Assembly (NCBI GenBank): GCA_947585795.1 | Contig: CANPXG010000004.1 | Coordinates: forward strand, 1 to 64,000 | Direction of reading: 5' to 3' | DNA: 64,000 bases | Origin: an uncultured Clostridia bacterium | GTDB taxonomy: Bacteria > Bacillota > Clostridia > UBA1381 | Shown: one piece after another, positions 48,327 through 57,862 of the stretch | Position numbering within the stretch: position 1 is the first letter of the stretch | Layout: every line of letters starts with the position of its first letter | Translations under genes and position numbers: made by a program | The notes under the pieces: generated by a model | The model's input: the letters and a program-made list of their open reading frames with translations, nothing else | What the model was told of the DNA's origin: nothing | Database searches by the model: none

Positions 48327-49460
48327 TTGAAAACAAAAAGCGTGGCAAAAAAGTCCGTTATGCTCATGGAGTTTGACTGGCTTTTATTCATAGTGACTAT
48401 AGGACTTGCCCTCTTCGGCATAGTAATGATATATTCCGCGACGCGGTCGCTCGGCACGAACGTAAACGTGATCGTGCAGTCGGGCGCGCTCGTCATAGGC
48501 TGCGCGCTGATGCTCGTCAGCTGCTTCTTCGACTACGAACAGCTTAAAAACCTTATCAAACCTATTTATATCTTCGCCGTGGCGATACTTATTCTCGTGC
48601 TTCTTATCGGTATCGGTACAAACGAGTGGGGCGCGAAAAGCTGGATCCGTTTCGGTCCCGTCGGTATTCAGCCGTCAGAAATCGCGAAGATCTGTTTCGT
48701 CATAACATTCTCGTACCATCTGTCAAAGGTGCATGACGATATTAACAAGCCTCTCGTTATCCTCGGCTTGCTTTTACACTTGGGTATACTGCTCGGTCTT
48801 ATCGCACTGCAGCCGGACTTCGGAAGCGCGATGGTGTTCGTGTTTATATTTATATGCCTTATGTTCACGGCAAAAATTTCGTATAAATACATTATCCCCG
48901 CAGGCGTGGTCGCGGGCGCGTCGCTGCCGCTTATTTACAAGTACGTTTTGAAGGATTATCAGCAGGAGCGTATCCTCGCGTTCTTTAATCCCGAACGGGA
49001 CGCGAGTGGAAGCGGGTTCCACGTCATTCAGTCGAAGATAGCCGTCGGTTCGGGACAGCTTTGGGGTAAGGGGTATATGCAGGGCATACAAAATCAGATG
49101 GGATACCTGCCCGAAAAGCATACCGATTTTATTTTCAGCGTGATTTGTGAGGAGCTTGGGTTTATCGGCGCACTGCTCGTGGTGGGCGCGTTGTTCTTCG
49201 TGATATACAAATGCTTTAAAACGGCGCAAAAGGCGGACAACGCGTTCGGCAGGTATATCTGCACGGGCGTGGGCGCGATGATGCTGTTCCACGTTTTTGA
49301 GAACGTCGGAATGTGTGTCGGTCTTATGCCGGTTACCGGTATTCCGCTGCCGTTTTTGAGCTACGGCGGTACGTCGCTTGTGGTGAATATGGTCGCGATA
49401 GGGCTTGTGCTGAGCGTGTCGTACCATAACAAACCGCGCAGCGTGTTTGACGTGTATTAA
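48327..49460 (+). CDS. rodA: Rod-shape SEDS glycosyltransferase RodA
   Basis: A 377-aa SEDS-family peptidoglycan polymerase with about ten membrane segments. Landmarks: WIRFGPVGIQPSEIAK, ALQPDFGSAMVF, IAVGSGQLWGKGY, MGYLPEKHTDFIFSVICEELG, PFLSYGGTS. The absence of the FtsW tail and overall pattern favour RodA over FtsW. The TTG at 48327 fits the AGGGGTG site better than the GTG at 48318. It works with a class B PBP not present here. Confidence 0.88.
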   Translation: MKTKSVAKKSVMLMEFDWLLFIVTIGLALFGIVMIYSATRSLGTNVNVIVQSGALVIGCALMLVSCFFDYEQLKNLIKPIYIFAVAILILVLLIGIGTNEWGAKSWIRFGPVGIQPSEIAKICFVITFSYHLSKVHDDINKPLVILGLLLHLGILLGLIALQPDFGSAMVFVFIFICLMFTAKISYKYIIPAGVVAGASLPLIYKYVLKDYQQERILAFFNPERDASGSGFHVIQSKIAVGSGQLWGKGYMQGIQNQMGYLPEKHTDFIFSVICEELGFIGALLVVGALFFVIYKCFKTAQKADNAFGRYICTGVGAMMLFHVFENVGMCVGLMPVTGIPLPFLSYGGTSLVVNMVAIGLVLSVSYHNKPRSVFDVY

Positions 49461-49470
49461 AAATAAATAG

Positions 49471-49508
49471 AAAACTACCGTAAAGCTATGCTTTACGGTA
49501 GTTTTTTT
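49471..49508. terminator. Bidirectional terminator
   Basis: AAAACTACCGTAAAG/CTTTACGGTAGTTTT stem with CTATG loop region and T-runs on both strands; separates rodA from the converging giant gene. Confidence 0.9.
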
Positions 49509-49512
49509 ATGG

Positions 49513-52500
49513 TTAATATTCACATGAAGCTATCAATATGTCATTGTACGCCCAGTGCGACGCGTCCACGTCGCTGAACGGGCAGGTGAGTGCCGCCGTT
49601 TGGTCGGTCATTTTTCTGCCGAGAATACGGTTTATCATAGATACCGTTTCGGCGCGCGTTACGCGGTTTTTGGGAAGGAACGTGCCGTCGCCGTAGCCGC
49701 TTATAACGCCCATCAGGGCGAGCGTGTTTATCTCGTCGCGGCACCACTCAAACTGTGCCGTGTCGATGAATACATCGTTGGTTTCGACTGTGTCGATACC
49801 GGCGAACCGTGCCAGTATGGCGGCAAATTCGGCGCGCGTTATCATGTTTTCAGGGCGCACGCTTCCGTCCTCGTAGCCGGAAATGTAACCCTTGGAAACG
49901 GCGAAGTTGATGTAATTCGTATACCATGCGTCCGCGTTCATGTCGGGGAATACGTTCGGGTAGACGGTGTTTTCGTCAAAGCTGTTGTCGAGCATCGCCA
50001 GTATTTTTGAGATCTCCGCGCGGGTGATGGTGTTGTCCGGTCGGAACTCTGACAAATCGCTGTCGCCGTAGCCGCTTATGTACGCCGTGCCGTTGTCGGG
50101 TATCGGCGTAAAGCTTGTGTCGGGCACCGGTGTTGGTGTCGGTTCAATCGTCTGCTCGGGCGGTGTTGTCGGTTCCGGAGTAGTTTGCGGTGTGGGCTCG
50201 GGTGTCGGCGTTGACGCGGACGAGTTTGACGATGAACCGCCGCCACCGCGTTTCTTTTTCTGCGTGACAGTCACGTAGTATTTGTGTTCCACGCCGTACT
50301 CGTTCACTACCGTGTAAACAACGGGTGTTTCCGAGGAATTTGTGAAGTCCTGCGCGCCCTTGGGCGAATAATCCGTGCCTACGTAGTCGAGTATCGGTTC
50401 CACCGCCTTCAAATCCGCGCTTGACGGAAGAACGATGCTTATGTTGTCGCCGTCGTATACCGTGTCGCCGTCCCGGTTTTCAACCGTCATGCTCTTAATG
50501 TACGGATCCTCGCCTTTTTTCGTTACGTGAACGGTGTATGTGACGCTTTCGTCGCCCGACGAGGACAGCGTGTAGGTCACGGGGTTCGTGAAGTCCTGAG
50601 GCGCGTCGGCGCTCGGGGTTATTGTGTCCGCATCGTATGTTATTTGAGGCGTTACCGCTGTTATGTCCTGTGTATACGGAACGGTTATGTTAATGTCCGT
50701 GCCGTTGATCTCCGTTTCGCCCTCCTGAACGTCGGGCAAAGTGAATTCCGTGATCGCGCGCGTCGTGCGGCGCGGTACGGTTATTTCGGAGCCCTCTATG
50801 ACCGTGCCGTCGAGCGTGAAGCGCATGCGGTAGGAACGCGCTGCCGTTGTGCTGTCGTTATGCGGTACAAGCACGCTCCACTCTGCTTTGCCCGTGCTGA
50901 AGGACTGTCTTTCGACCGCCAAGCTCTCGCCGCTGTCCGATATGACTTCAAGCACAGCCGAGTCGAAGAAAATGCCTTCTATTTTGATAAGCACGTTTCC
51001 GCCGAGGAAATTCGTCGGCGAAATGTAAGAAATATTCGTGATTTGCGGTTGTCCGTCACGGGTGATATGAACTGTGTATTCCCTGCCCTCGTCGTCATTG
51101 TCGGCGTAAATCGTATACACCAATGACTTTGTGGGATTGTTGAAATTAACCGTGCCCTCCGGCTCGTAGCGGTCGCCGTCATATTGAAGGGTAGGCGTGA
51201 TTTCCGTCAGGTCAGTGTCATAGTATACTTTGATATATATGTCCGTGTCGGTGATCTCCGCCGCCTGTACCTGTCCTTTATCTAACATAAAGTGGCTTAT
51301 CGCCTTAGTCTTGCGGCGCGGTACGGTTATTACAGCCTTGTGGGTATACTCTATCGGCTCCGTGAAGCCGTCAAGATAAATTTCTATCTCGTATTCCTTG
51401 TCGGTGTCGCTATCGTTTTCGGGGATGTTAAGCGTTGCCACTCCCCCGCCCTCTTTCAAAACGGCATCCGCCTCAACGCTGTCGCCGCCGCCCACGGGCA
51501 CCGCGACAACTCTCGCGCTGTAGAAGAATACTCCGTCTATCTCAACGTCTACCTGTGAAGCCTTGTAGCTTGTCGGAGTGTTGGCAAGCTCCACCGAATG
51601 AATTATCGGTGTGCCGATGCGCTCGGCGCTCGCCGTATACGTTCTGTCCGTATCACCCATAGCAGAAACGGTGTACACAACCTCTTTTTTGTCCAAATCC
51701 ACTATGTCGGTCGGAGTATAGCTGTCGCCGTCATACTGTACGGACGGGAAGATATGCGTCAGGTCGGAGTTATACGGCATCGAAATCAATATGCGGTTGC
51801 CGTTTACCTCGTCCTCGATAATCTGCGTGTTTGCCGCGCCCGGTACGCCGAATGACGTTATCTTACGCGTTTTGCGGCGCGGGACGGTCAGCGTTTCGGC
51901 AATTTGACGCTCCGTACCGTTGAGGTATATTTTTAAATCGTATATCTGATTTGTTTCCGTGCTTTCGTTTATCGGAAGAGTAAGATGTCCCGTCGCTTTA
52001 CCGGCGTAATTATCGCCGTAGTCCACGGTGCCCTTTATCGCGTCCGCAGCGCTGCCGCCGCGCGGAATAGCCTCGATTTCCAAGGTGTCCGTCGGTGTTC
52101 CGTCACCGAGAAGGGACGGTATAAATCTTCCTTCTATGTTGACGGTGATATTCGTGTCCGAATAATACTCGGGCTTTTTCGCGCTGAAAACGTCAATTCT
52201 CGGCACGCCGATACGGCGCACGTGAACGGTATACGTGTTTGATGTGCCGTCAAGCGCGTACACGGTGTATTCCACGTCGTTATTGAAATTCTGCGCGCCT
52301 GTCGGTGTGTAGCTTTCACCTGAATAGTAGACCGTCGGCTCTACGTTCCTGAGGTCTGTGTTGTACGGGACCGCCACTTCTATCACGGTCTTGCCGTCTG
52401 TTTCCGTTATGCGCGGCTCGCCCTGCTCCGGCGAAATTATAATACCCGTCATGTACGCCGCGTTGTCCTCTCTCGAGGGCACGGTAAGCTTGTATTCACG

Positions 52501-55500
52501 GTCAAGAGATTGTTCCTCGTTGCCTATTTTGGCGGATAGGAGGTAAACTCTTTCCTCCGTGGACGGGTTGCTCGGCACTGTCAGCGTCGCGACAAAGTCG
52601 CCTGTTTCCTCGTTCTTTCTCACCGTCGCGGGTAAAACGTCCGCATTGACAGCGCTGCCCGACAGAAGCAGCGCCGATACCGTCATATACGATCCCCTTA
52701 CCGAATTTGCCGCGTTTTCAAGATTTTCACCTCTGACTATTACGTCCACCTGTCCCGCGGAGCTGTATTGCGGATCGTCAAATTCCAAGCTTGTAATTAC
52801 GGGCGCAGCCTGTTTCGTGACATGAACGTAATACTCGTGAGTGTCGCCGTTTTCGGCTGTTACCGTGTATATTACCTCGGAGTTAAAGTCCTGCGCCTCA
52901 AAGGGTGAGTAACGCGCGTTATCGGACACTGTGATCTGCGGCTCAAGCGCGCTTAAGTCCGCGTCATACGGCATCGTTATGCGTACTTCTCCGTCGGTAA
53001 TCACGCTCTCGCCCACCTGATTCGGCAGCGTGAACGAAAGTATCTTGGTTCCGCTTTTCGGTTTTCTCGGAACGCGGAGCGTTTGCGTGTACGCCTGTAC
53101 GTAATCGTTTCCGATCCTCGCTTTGATCGTATATTCCGCCACAGCGTTATCGTCATCGTTCGCGGGAGCTGCTATGTCGGCGACATATCTGCCGCTTTCA
53201 CTGTCGTAGACCGCCTTGACGGGCGCTATCGCGCCGTCCTCGGAATAGATCCATATATCTTTATTTTCCGCATGCTCCGCGTGGTCAAGTCGGTCAAGCG
53301 CGGAGCCTGTTATCGTGACGCGCACCGTGCCGCCCTCCGACGTATTCGGATTTGTAAAGGTAAACGACGTTACAGTCGGCGCGGCTTCCTTGTAGATGTA
53401 TACCTCGTAGACGGTGGTTGTTCTTTCGTCCTTGGCTCTTACGGTGTAATTTGTTCTCATTACCCCGTTTGACTCATGGAATGACGCCATGCCGACAGAC
53501 GGATCTATGGATGAACCGATATATGTTATATCCGCGTTGTACCACGTTATATAGTCATGATCCCACGGCATGTATACATATATGGTCGAATTGCGGTTTT
53601 CGTGGTCGTAAATCTCGCTGCGTATCTGTCCCTGAATTTCAAATGCCGTAATCTGAGCCACCGTATTGTTATACGGCAGATAAACGGTACGTCCGACATC
53701 TACTTTCTCGCTGCCTTGAATTTGATAGTACACGCTGTAGTTTATGGGCGTGTCATAGCTTTTGTTTTCGGGGAAGGTAAACGTCGCGCTGTACGAGTTG
53801 TCCTCTTCGACGATAATGTCCGCCGTCAGCGTATCGTACCCTTCCATGTCGGGAACGAGTACAAGCTTCACGCGGTCGGGCAATATCGTGCCCAATACCG
53901 TGATTTTAAGTTCGCCGCCTTTGTATGTCAGGCTATCATACAATATATTATCTACCGAAAGCGCGCGCAAATCTACCGCGCCGCCCGCGCCGTTGATTTT
54001 GATCGTTCCGTTGTACTCCTTGTCGTCATATGTGACGCTTATGTTGTACTGACCGTCGGGAACGAGCAGGTAGAGCGTTGCGTCGTCGTATATGTAATAC
54101 GTTTTGCTCTCGGCATCATCGTCAGATTTGTATACACATTCATGCAGGTCTTTGTTGTCGGAATCTATGCGCGCGGTAAGCTGGTAGAGCGCCGTGCCGT
54201 CAGCGGTTTTCGGGCAGACGGAGGAGCCGCTGCTTGAGTAGGTGCCGTCTATACGCGCGTAGTCAATGCCGTCGGTTATGAAGCTGCCCTCGCCGTTAAG
54301 CGCGTTCGTGCCGTCGGGAGATACTATGCGTATGGGCATTTCGGTGACGGTCATAGAGGTCCTGTTTGCTATGTTTATCGCGTTTGAAGCGTTGCTTTCC
54401 ACGTTCAAAACAGCGTTTTCATCGCCTTTTTTCACGACAAAGCTAAGCTCTTTAAATGTCATGTATGTGCCCGATACGGAAATTGCGTTCGCGGTTTGAG
54501 ATGTTATGCTGCACTTGCCCACAACGGTAAATTCCGTGTCCCAATTTATTTGTACGGACGCGCCGCTGTGGTTCGTATCGATCGTCACGTTGTCCAGCGT
54601 TATCGGGGGAAGTACGGTTCCTTCCGCATTCTTCTCCGTCTGAGTTGAAAGTATATGCGTATCGGTGGAGCCTATGATTTTGTAGCCTCCCGTATCGGGG
54701 TTGTACGCCGTGCCGCCGTACAGCACGTACTCGTCCGAAATTACGATGTCGCCCTTTGAAATATCGTATGTTGTCGGGTTTGTATCGCCTATATCGTCAA
54801 GGACGAGGGTGATCGTGTACTTTACCTCTTTTTTATCGTGTCCCGTTACGGTGTACTCCGCCGTGTGTCCCTCGCCCGAAAAGTTCAGTCTGCCCTCCGT
54901 GGCTGTCGCGCCGGTGTACTCGCTCGTCGGTTCTATGAGCTCAAGCTTAATGTTTTCGGGTACGTGAACCGTTACGGTGTGATCTGCCTCGTTTATTACT
55001 GTATCCTTGGTCTGACCGGGAACGGTAAAGCTTGTAAGCTTTGTTTCGGGATTTAATATACATTCCGCGGTATTGTCCGCGTTTACCTGGATCCTTGTAT
55101 AGTAGTAATACGTGTTGCCGTCCTTATATACGCGTATCCATCTCATGCCCGGTACAAGGTAGAGGTATAATTTGCCTTCCTCGTCCGTGCTTGTCTTTAT
55201 CTTAGTTGCAGGTTCTTCGTCGCCGTCTATCGAGTATTCAACGTCTTCCGCGCCCGTAATGCCTTCAACGGTAACGGTGACGGGACGAAGATTTGTAGAG
55301 GCTGCAGAGATTGGCGGATCGCTGTTGTAGTTTTTAAAGTCGGCTTTGACGCTGCCGCCGTTTATTGTGACTTTTGCAGATCTGTTGGAGGCGCCTCGGT
55401 CAATGCCGACACCGCCGTTTTCGCCGCCCTTAGCCGATACAAAGCCGCCGTTTATTTCGATGTTAATGCCGCCTGAGGACGTGTTTGAACTGATACCGAT

Positions 55501-57831
55501 GCCCGACGACGCGCCGCTGCCCGTCGCGTAAACCTTACCGCCGTTTATTGTGACGGTCATGTTCGAAACCTGTTCAGCCGCGCTGCCGCCGATACCGCTG
55601 CCGCCGTTTGTACCGGTGGCGTGGACAGTGCCGCCGTTTATGATAAGAGAGTTTATGCTTCCGATGCCCGCGCCGTTGTCGGAGGTCGCGGTGACGGTGC
55701 CGCTGTTTATTGTGACAGTGCCCACCTTGCTTATACCCGCGCCCTCGTGCGAGGTAAATTCTATGTCGCCGTCGCCTTCTATCGTTATAGTGGACTGCGT
55801 TGCGGCGGACGTTATTCCGCTTATGGCGCTTGTCGCGCCTGATTTGATTTTGTTGCTGCCTTTAAGTACCAGCGTTACGTCAACATTGTCCCTCAAATTC
55901 AATGCGCTGGTCTGTAATACGCTCAAGGACACGTTGTCCAGCTCAATGCGCGGATCCACGCCCGTAACGGTTATTTTACTGCGCGTAACGCTGTCCGATT
56001 GGATCAAATGTATGGTTTCGGTCTTGGGAATGCTGTACGACGATGTGCCTACGGTGATCTTCATGTTGTCCGTAACGGAGGTGTCGGGAGATATGTCAAT
56101 GTCGCCGTCGGATATGTCAAAGCTGGCGGTCGAATCCTTTGTTATCGTGATGTCTTTTGTTGCCGTGTATGTATATTGTGTACCGCCCGACTTTGTCAGC
56201 TTAACGGTTGCGGTCAGGTTGACCGTCTTGCCCGCCGCCGCGAGTGACACAACAAGAAAACCGCCTTCGATTTTTGCCTCGTCCGCGTTTGCCTCCGCGT
56301 CGTCAACGGTAATCGAATACTCCTTCGACAGCGAGTGTACGGGATATGTACATTCCGTGGCGGGGGTGAATACAGCGTCAACCTTCTGCCGCGCTGTGCC
56401 GTCGATTATATTTACCTGTATTTCGGACGGTATGCCGTCGAGCGATACCGACGCGTTATCTTCGTCACACTTACACTCTTCTTCGGCGCTGTATTTCGTA
56501 AGCGTGTATTCCGTCACCTCGGGTGTAATTCCCGATACCGAATATATGTCTTCGCCGTAATTTAGAGCGAAGCTGTCTGTATCATCGGATATATACGGGT
56601 ATAGTTTTCCGTCCGCGTCCGTATATGCTTTCCAGGAGTCAACGGTTACTTCTTTATTCGCGTAATCAGCGTCCGACGGCATTTGCATGACCGCGCAATG
56701 AAGCGGTTCGCCGAATTCGTTGACCGGGTAGCCGTCGTCAAAGGTAGTGTTTTTAATGCTTCCGCCTTTTACAACAACATCATTGTACTCAAGAGGCGCA
56801 ACGGAACCCCGTCCTATTCCGGCGCATTTATTTCCGCCGGTCGCGGTTATGTTTCCGCCGGTAATCATTATCGGCGCGTTTGGAGTATAATGACAACCGC
56901 CTATACCGGCTCCGTAATTGCCTCCGGTTGCCGTTATATTTCCGCCTTCTATTAATATCCCAACACCATAGTAATCTCTATATATCGGTGACGTGCTATT
57001 CGGCGCGCCGATGCCTGCTCCTCCCGCACCGCTTTTTGCAGTTATGTTTCCGCTTTTGATCGTTATCTGACCGTGAGCGCCTGAGGAAGCATCGGTACCG
57101 TTTCTGTTTGTGCCTATTGCAGGAGCGTTGCTTTTACTGCCCACCTCAAGCGAGCCGTTTCCTTCAATTATAAGTGTGCCGTAGCTTGATCTGTCCGCAG
57201 AGGAATAAACCGCGATACCGGCGTATCCTAAAGTGGACGCGGTAATGCTGTTGTTGCCCTCCAAAACAAGCGTAAGCTCCGCGCCTTCCTCCACCTTTAT
57301 CGGCGCGGTCGTGCTTGTGGTAATGGTAACGTCAGTAAGGGTAAGCGTAGCTTTAACGCCCGTTTTTACCACAATGTTATTCGTTATGTCGCCGCCCGCG
57401 TTCGTAACGGTGTACTCTCCCTCTTCCGAGATTTCCACAGTGCCCGATTGGAGGTCGGCTGTTATGTCGCCGCCCACTGTCAGCGCCATAGGCTTAAAGG
57501 TGTTTGCGCGTAAGGGAATTGTTTTTAAATCCAAAGAAGGCTCTGCCGTTACGGTCGGAGCCTTGTAGGTCGGCTGCGGTGAGGCAGTCGTTTTAATATT
57601 ATCTTTTTCCGCCGTCGGTGATGGTATCGTAACCGGCAGCTTTACGGGAGCTTTCAGCATTGGATGCTCAAGTGCAGTCGGTGACGCCGACGGCTCGGGC
57701 GTGGTTTCCGTGACCTCCGTCACCGAAGGAGTTTCCGTTTCGGCTGTTATACCATCCGCAAGCACAGGAATGTTAACGCTTGTAAAAATCATTATAAGCG
57801 CCAAAAAAAGCGAAATAGATTTTCCTTTCAT
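49513..57831 (-). CDS. Giant SLH-anchored surface protein
   Basis: A 2772-aa exported protein. Signal peptide to about residue 28, then a Thr/Pro-rich linker. From about 120 to 420, 550-900 and 1050-1250 there are beta-helix-like stretches (repeated LTLTDVTI, ITATGGNYGAGIGG, VTINGGSV) of the carbohydrate-binding type. From about 1000 to 2450, some eight cadherin-like/DUF5018-type units recur, pattern ITxFxLP ... VPYxTDLT ... YTPxGxQDFxN ... YTVHVTR, alternating with Ig-like units. A Gly/Ser and Thr-Pro-Glu-Pro linker precedes three SLH domains (about 2590-2772). The ATG at 57831 fits AAAGGAG. It follows the dockerin protein gene by 31 bases. Confidence 0.85.
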   Translation of the reverse strand: MKGKSISLFLALIMIFTSVNIPVLADGITAETETPSVTEVTETTPEPSASPTALEHPMLKAPVKLPVTIPSPTAEKDNIKTTASPQPTYKAPTVTAEPSLDLKTIPLRANTFKPMALTVGGDITADLQSGTVEISEEGEYTVTNAGGDITNNIVVKTGVKATLTLTDVTITTSTTAPIKVEEGAELTLVLEGNNSITASTLGYAGIAVYSSADRSSYGTLIIEGNGSLEVGSKSNAPAIGTNRNGTDASSGAHGQITIKSGNITAKSGAGGAGIGAPNSTSPIYRDYYGVGILIEGGNITATGGNYGAGIGGCHYTPNAPIMITGGNITATGGNKCAGIGRGSVAPLEYNDVVVKGGSIKNTTFDDGYPVNEFGEPLHCAVMQMPSDADYANKEVTVDSWKAYTDADGKLYPYISDDTDSFALNYGEDIYSVSGITPEVTEYTLTKYSAEEECKCDEDNASVSLDGIPSEIQVNIIDGTARQKVDAVFTPATECTYPVHSLSKEYSITVDDAEANADEAKIEGGFLVVSLAAAGKTVNLTATVKLTKSGGTQYTYTATKDITITKDSTASFDISDGDIDISPDTSVTDNMKITVGTSSYSIPKTETIHLIQSDSVTRSKITVTGVDPRIELDNVSLSVLQTSALNLRDNVDVTLVLKGSNKIKSGATSAISGITSAATQSTITIEGDGDIEFTSHEGAGISKVGTVTINSGTVTATSDNGAGIGSINSLIINGGTVHATGTNGGSGIGGSAAEQVSNMTVTINGGKVYATGSGASSGIGISSNTSSGGINIEINGGFVSAKGGENGGVGIDRGASNRSAKVTINGGSVKADFKNYNSDPPISAASTNLRPVTVTVEGITGAEDVEYSIDGDEEPATKIKTSTDEEGKLYLYLVPGMRWIRVYKDGNTYYYYTRIQVNADNTAECILNPETKLTSFTVPGQTKDTVINEADHTVTVHVPENIKLELIEPTSEYTGATATEGRLNFSGEGHTAEYTVTGHDKKEVKYTITLVLDDIGDTNPTTYDISKGDIVISDEYVLYGGTAYNPDTGGYKIIGSTDTHILSTQTEKNAEGTVLPPITLDNVTIDTNHSGASVQINWDTEFTVVGKCSITSQTANAISVSGTYMTFKELSFVVKKGDENAVLNVESNASNAINIANRTSMTVTEMPIRIVSPDGTNALNGEGSFITDGIDYARIDGTYSSSGSSVCPKTADGTALYQLTARIDSDNKDLHECVYKSDDDAESKTYYIYDDATLYLLVPDGQYNISVTYDDKEYNGTIKINGAGGAVDLRALSVDNILYDSLTYKGGELKITVLGTILPDRVKLVLVPDMEGYDTLTADIIVEEDNSYSATFTFPENKSYDTPINYSVYYQIQGSEKVDVGRTVYLPYNNTVAQITAFEIQGQIRSEIYDHENRNSTIYVYMPWDHDYITWYNADITYIGSSIDPSVGMASFHESNGVMRTNYTVRAKDERTTTVYEVYIYKEAAPTVTSFTFTNPNTSEGGTVRVTITGSALDRLDHAEHAENKDIWIYSEDGAIAPVKAVYDSESGRYVADIAAPANDDDNAVAEYTIKARIGNDYVQAYTQTLRVPRKPKSGTKILSFTLPNQVGESVITDGEVRITMPYDADLSALEPQITVSDNARYSPFEAQDFNSEVIYTVTAENGDTHEYYVHVTKQAAPVITSLEFDDPQYSSAGQVDVIVRGENLENAANSVRGSYMTVSALLLSGSAVNADVLPATVRKNEETGDFVATLTVPSNPSTEERVYLLSAKIGNEEQSLDREYKLTVPSREDNAAYMTGIIISPEQGEPRITETDGKTVIEVAVPYNTDLRNVEPTVYYSGESYTPTGAQNFNNDVEYTVYALDGTSNTYTVHVRRIGVPRIDVFSAKKPEYYSDTNITVNIEGRFIPSLLGDGTPTDTLEIEAIPRGGSAADAIKGTVDYGDNYAGKATGHLTLPINESTETNQIYDLKIYLNGTERQIAETLTVPRRKTRKITSFGVPGAANTQIIEDEVNGNRILISMPYNSDLTHIFPSVQYDGDSYTPTDIVDLDKKEVVYTVSAMGDTDRTYTASAERIGTPIIHSVELANTPTSYKASQVDVEIDGVFFYSARVVAVPVGGGDSVEADAVLKEGGGVATLNIPENDSDTDKEYEIEIYLDGFTEPIEYTHKAVITVPRRKTKAISHFMLDKGQVQAAEITDTDIYIKVYYDTDLTEITPTLQYDGDRYEPEGTVNFNNPTKSLVYTIYADNDDEGREYTVHITRDGQPQITNISYISPTNFLGGNVLIKIEGIFFDSAVLEVISDSGESLAVERQSFSTGKAEWSVLVPHNDSTTAARSYRMRFTLDGTVIEGSEITVPRRTTRAITEFTLPDVQEGETEINGTDINITVPYTQDITAVTPQITYDADTITPSADAPQDFTNPVTYTLSSSGDESVTYTVHVTKKGEDPYIKSMTVENRDGDTVYDGDNISIVLPSSADLKAVEPILDYVGTDYSPKGAQDFTNSSETPVVYTVVNEYGVEHKYYVTVTQKKKRGGGGSSSNSSASTPTPEPTPQTTPEPTTPPEQTIEPTPTPVPDTSFTPIPDNGTAYISGYGDSDLSEFRPDNTITRAEISKILAMLDNSFDENTVYPNVFPDMNADAWYTNYINFAVSKGYISGYEDGSVRPENMITRAEFAAILARFAGIDTVETNDVFIDTAQFEWCRDEINTLALMGVISGYGDGTFLPKNRVTRAETVSMINRILGRKMTDQTAALTCPFSDVDASHWAYNDILIASCEY

Positions 57832-57862
57832 AGCATTCACACTCCTTTAATTTATCTAAAAC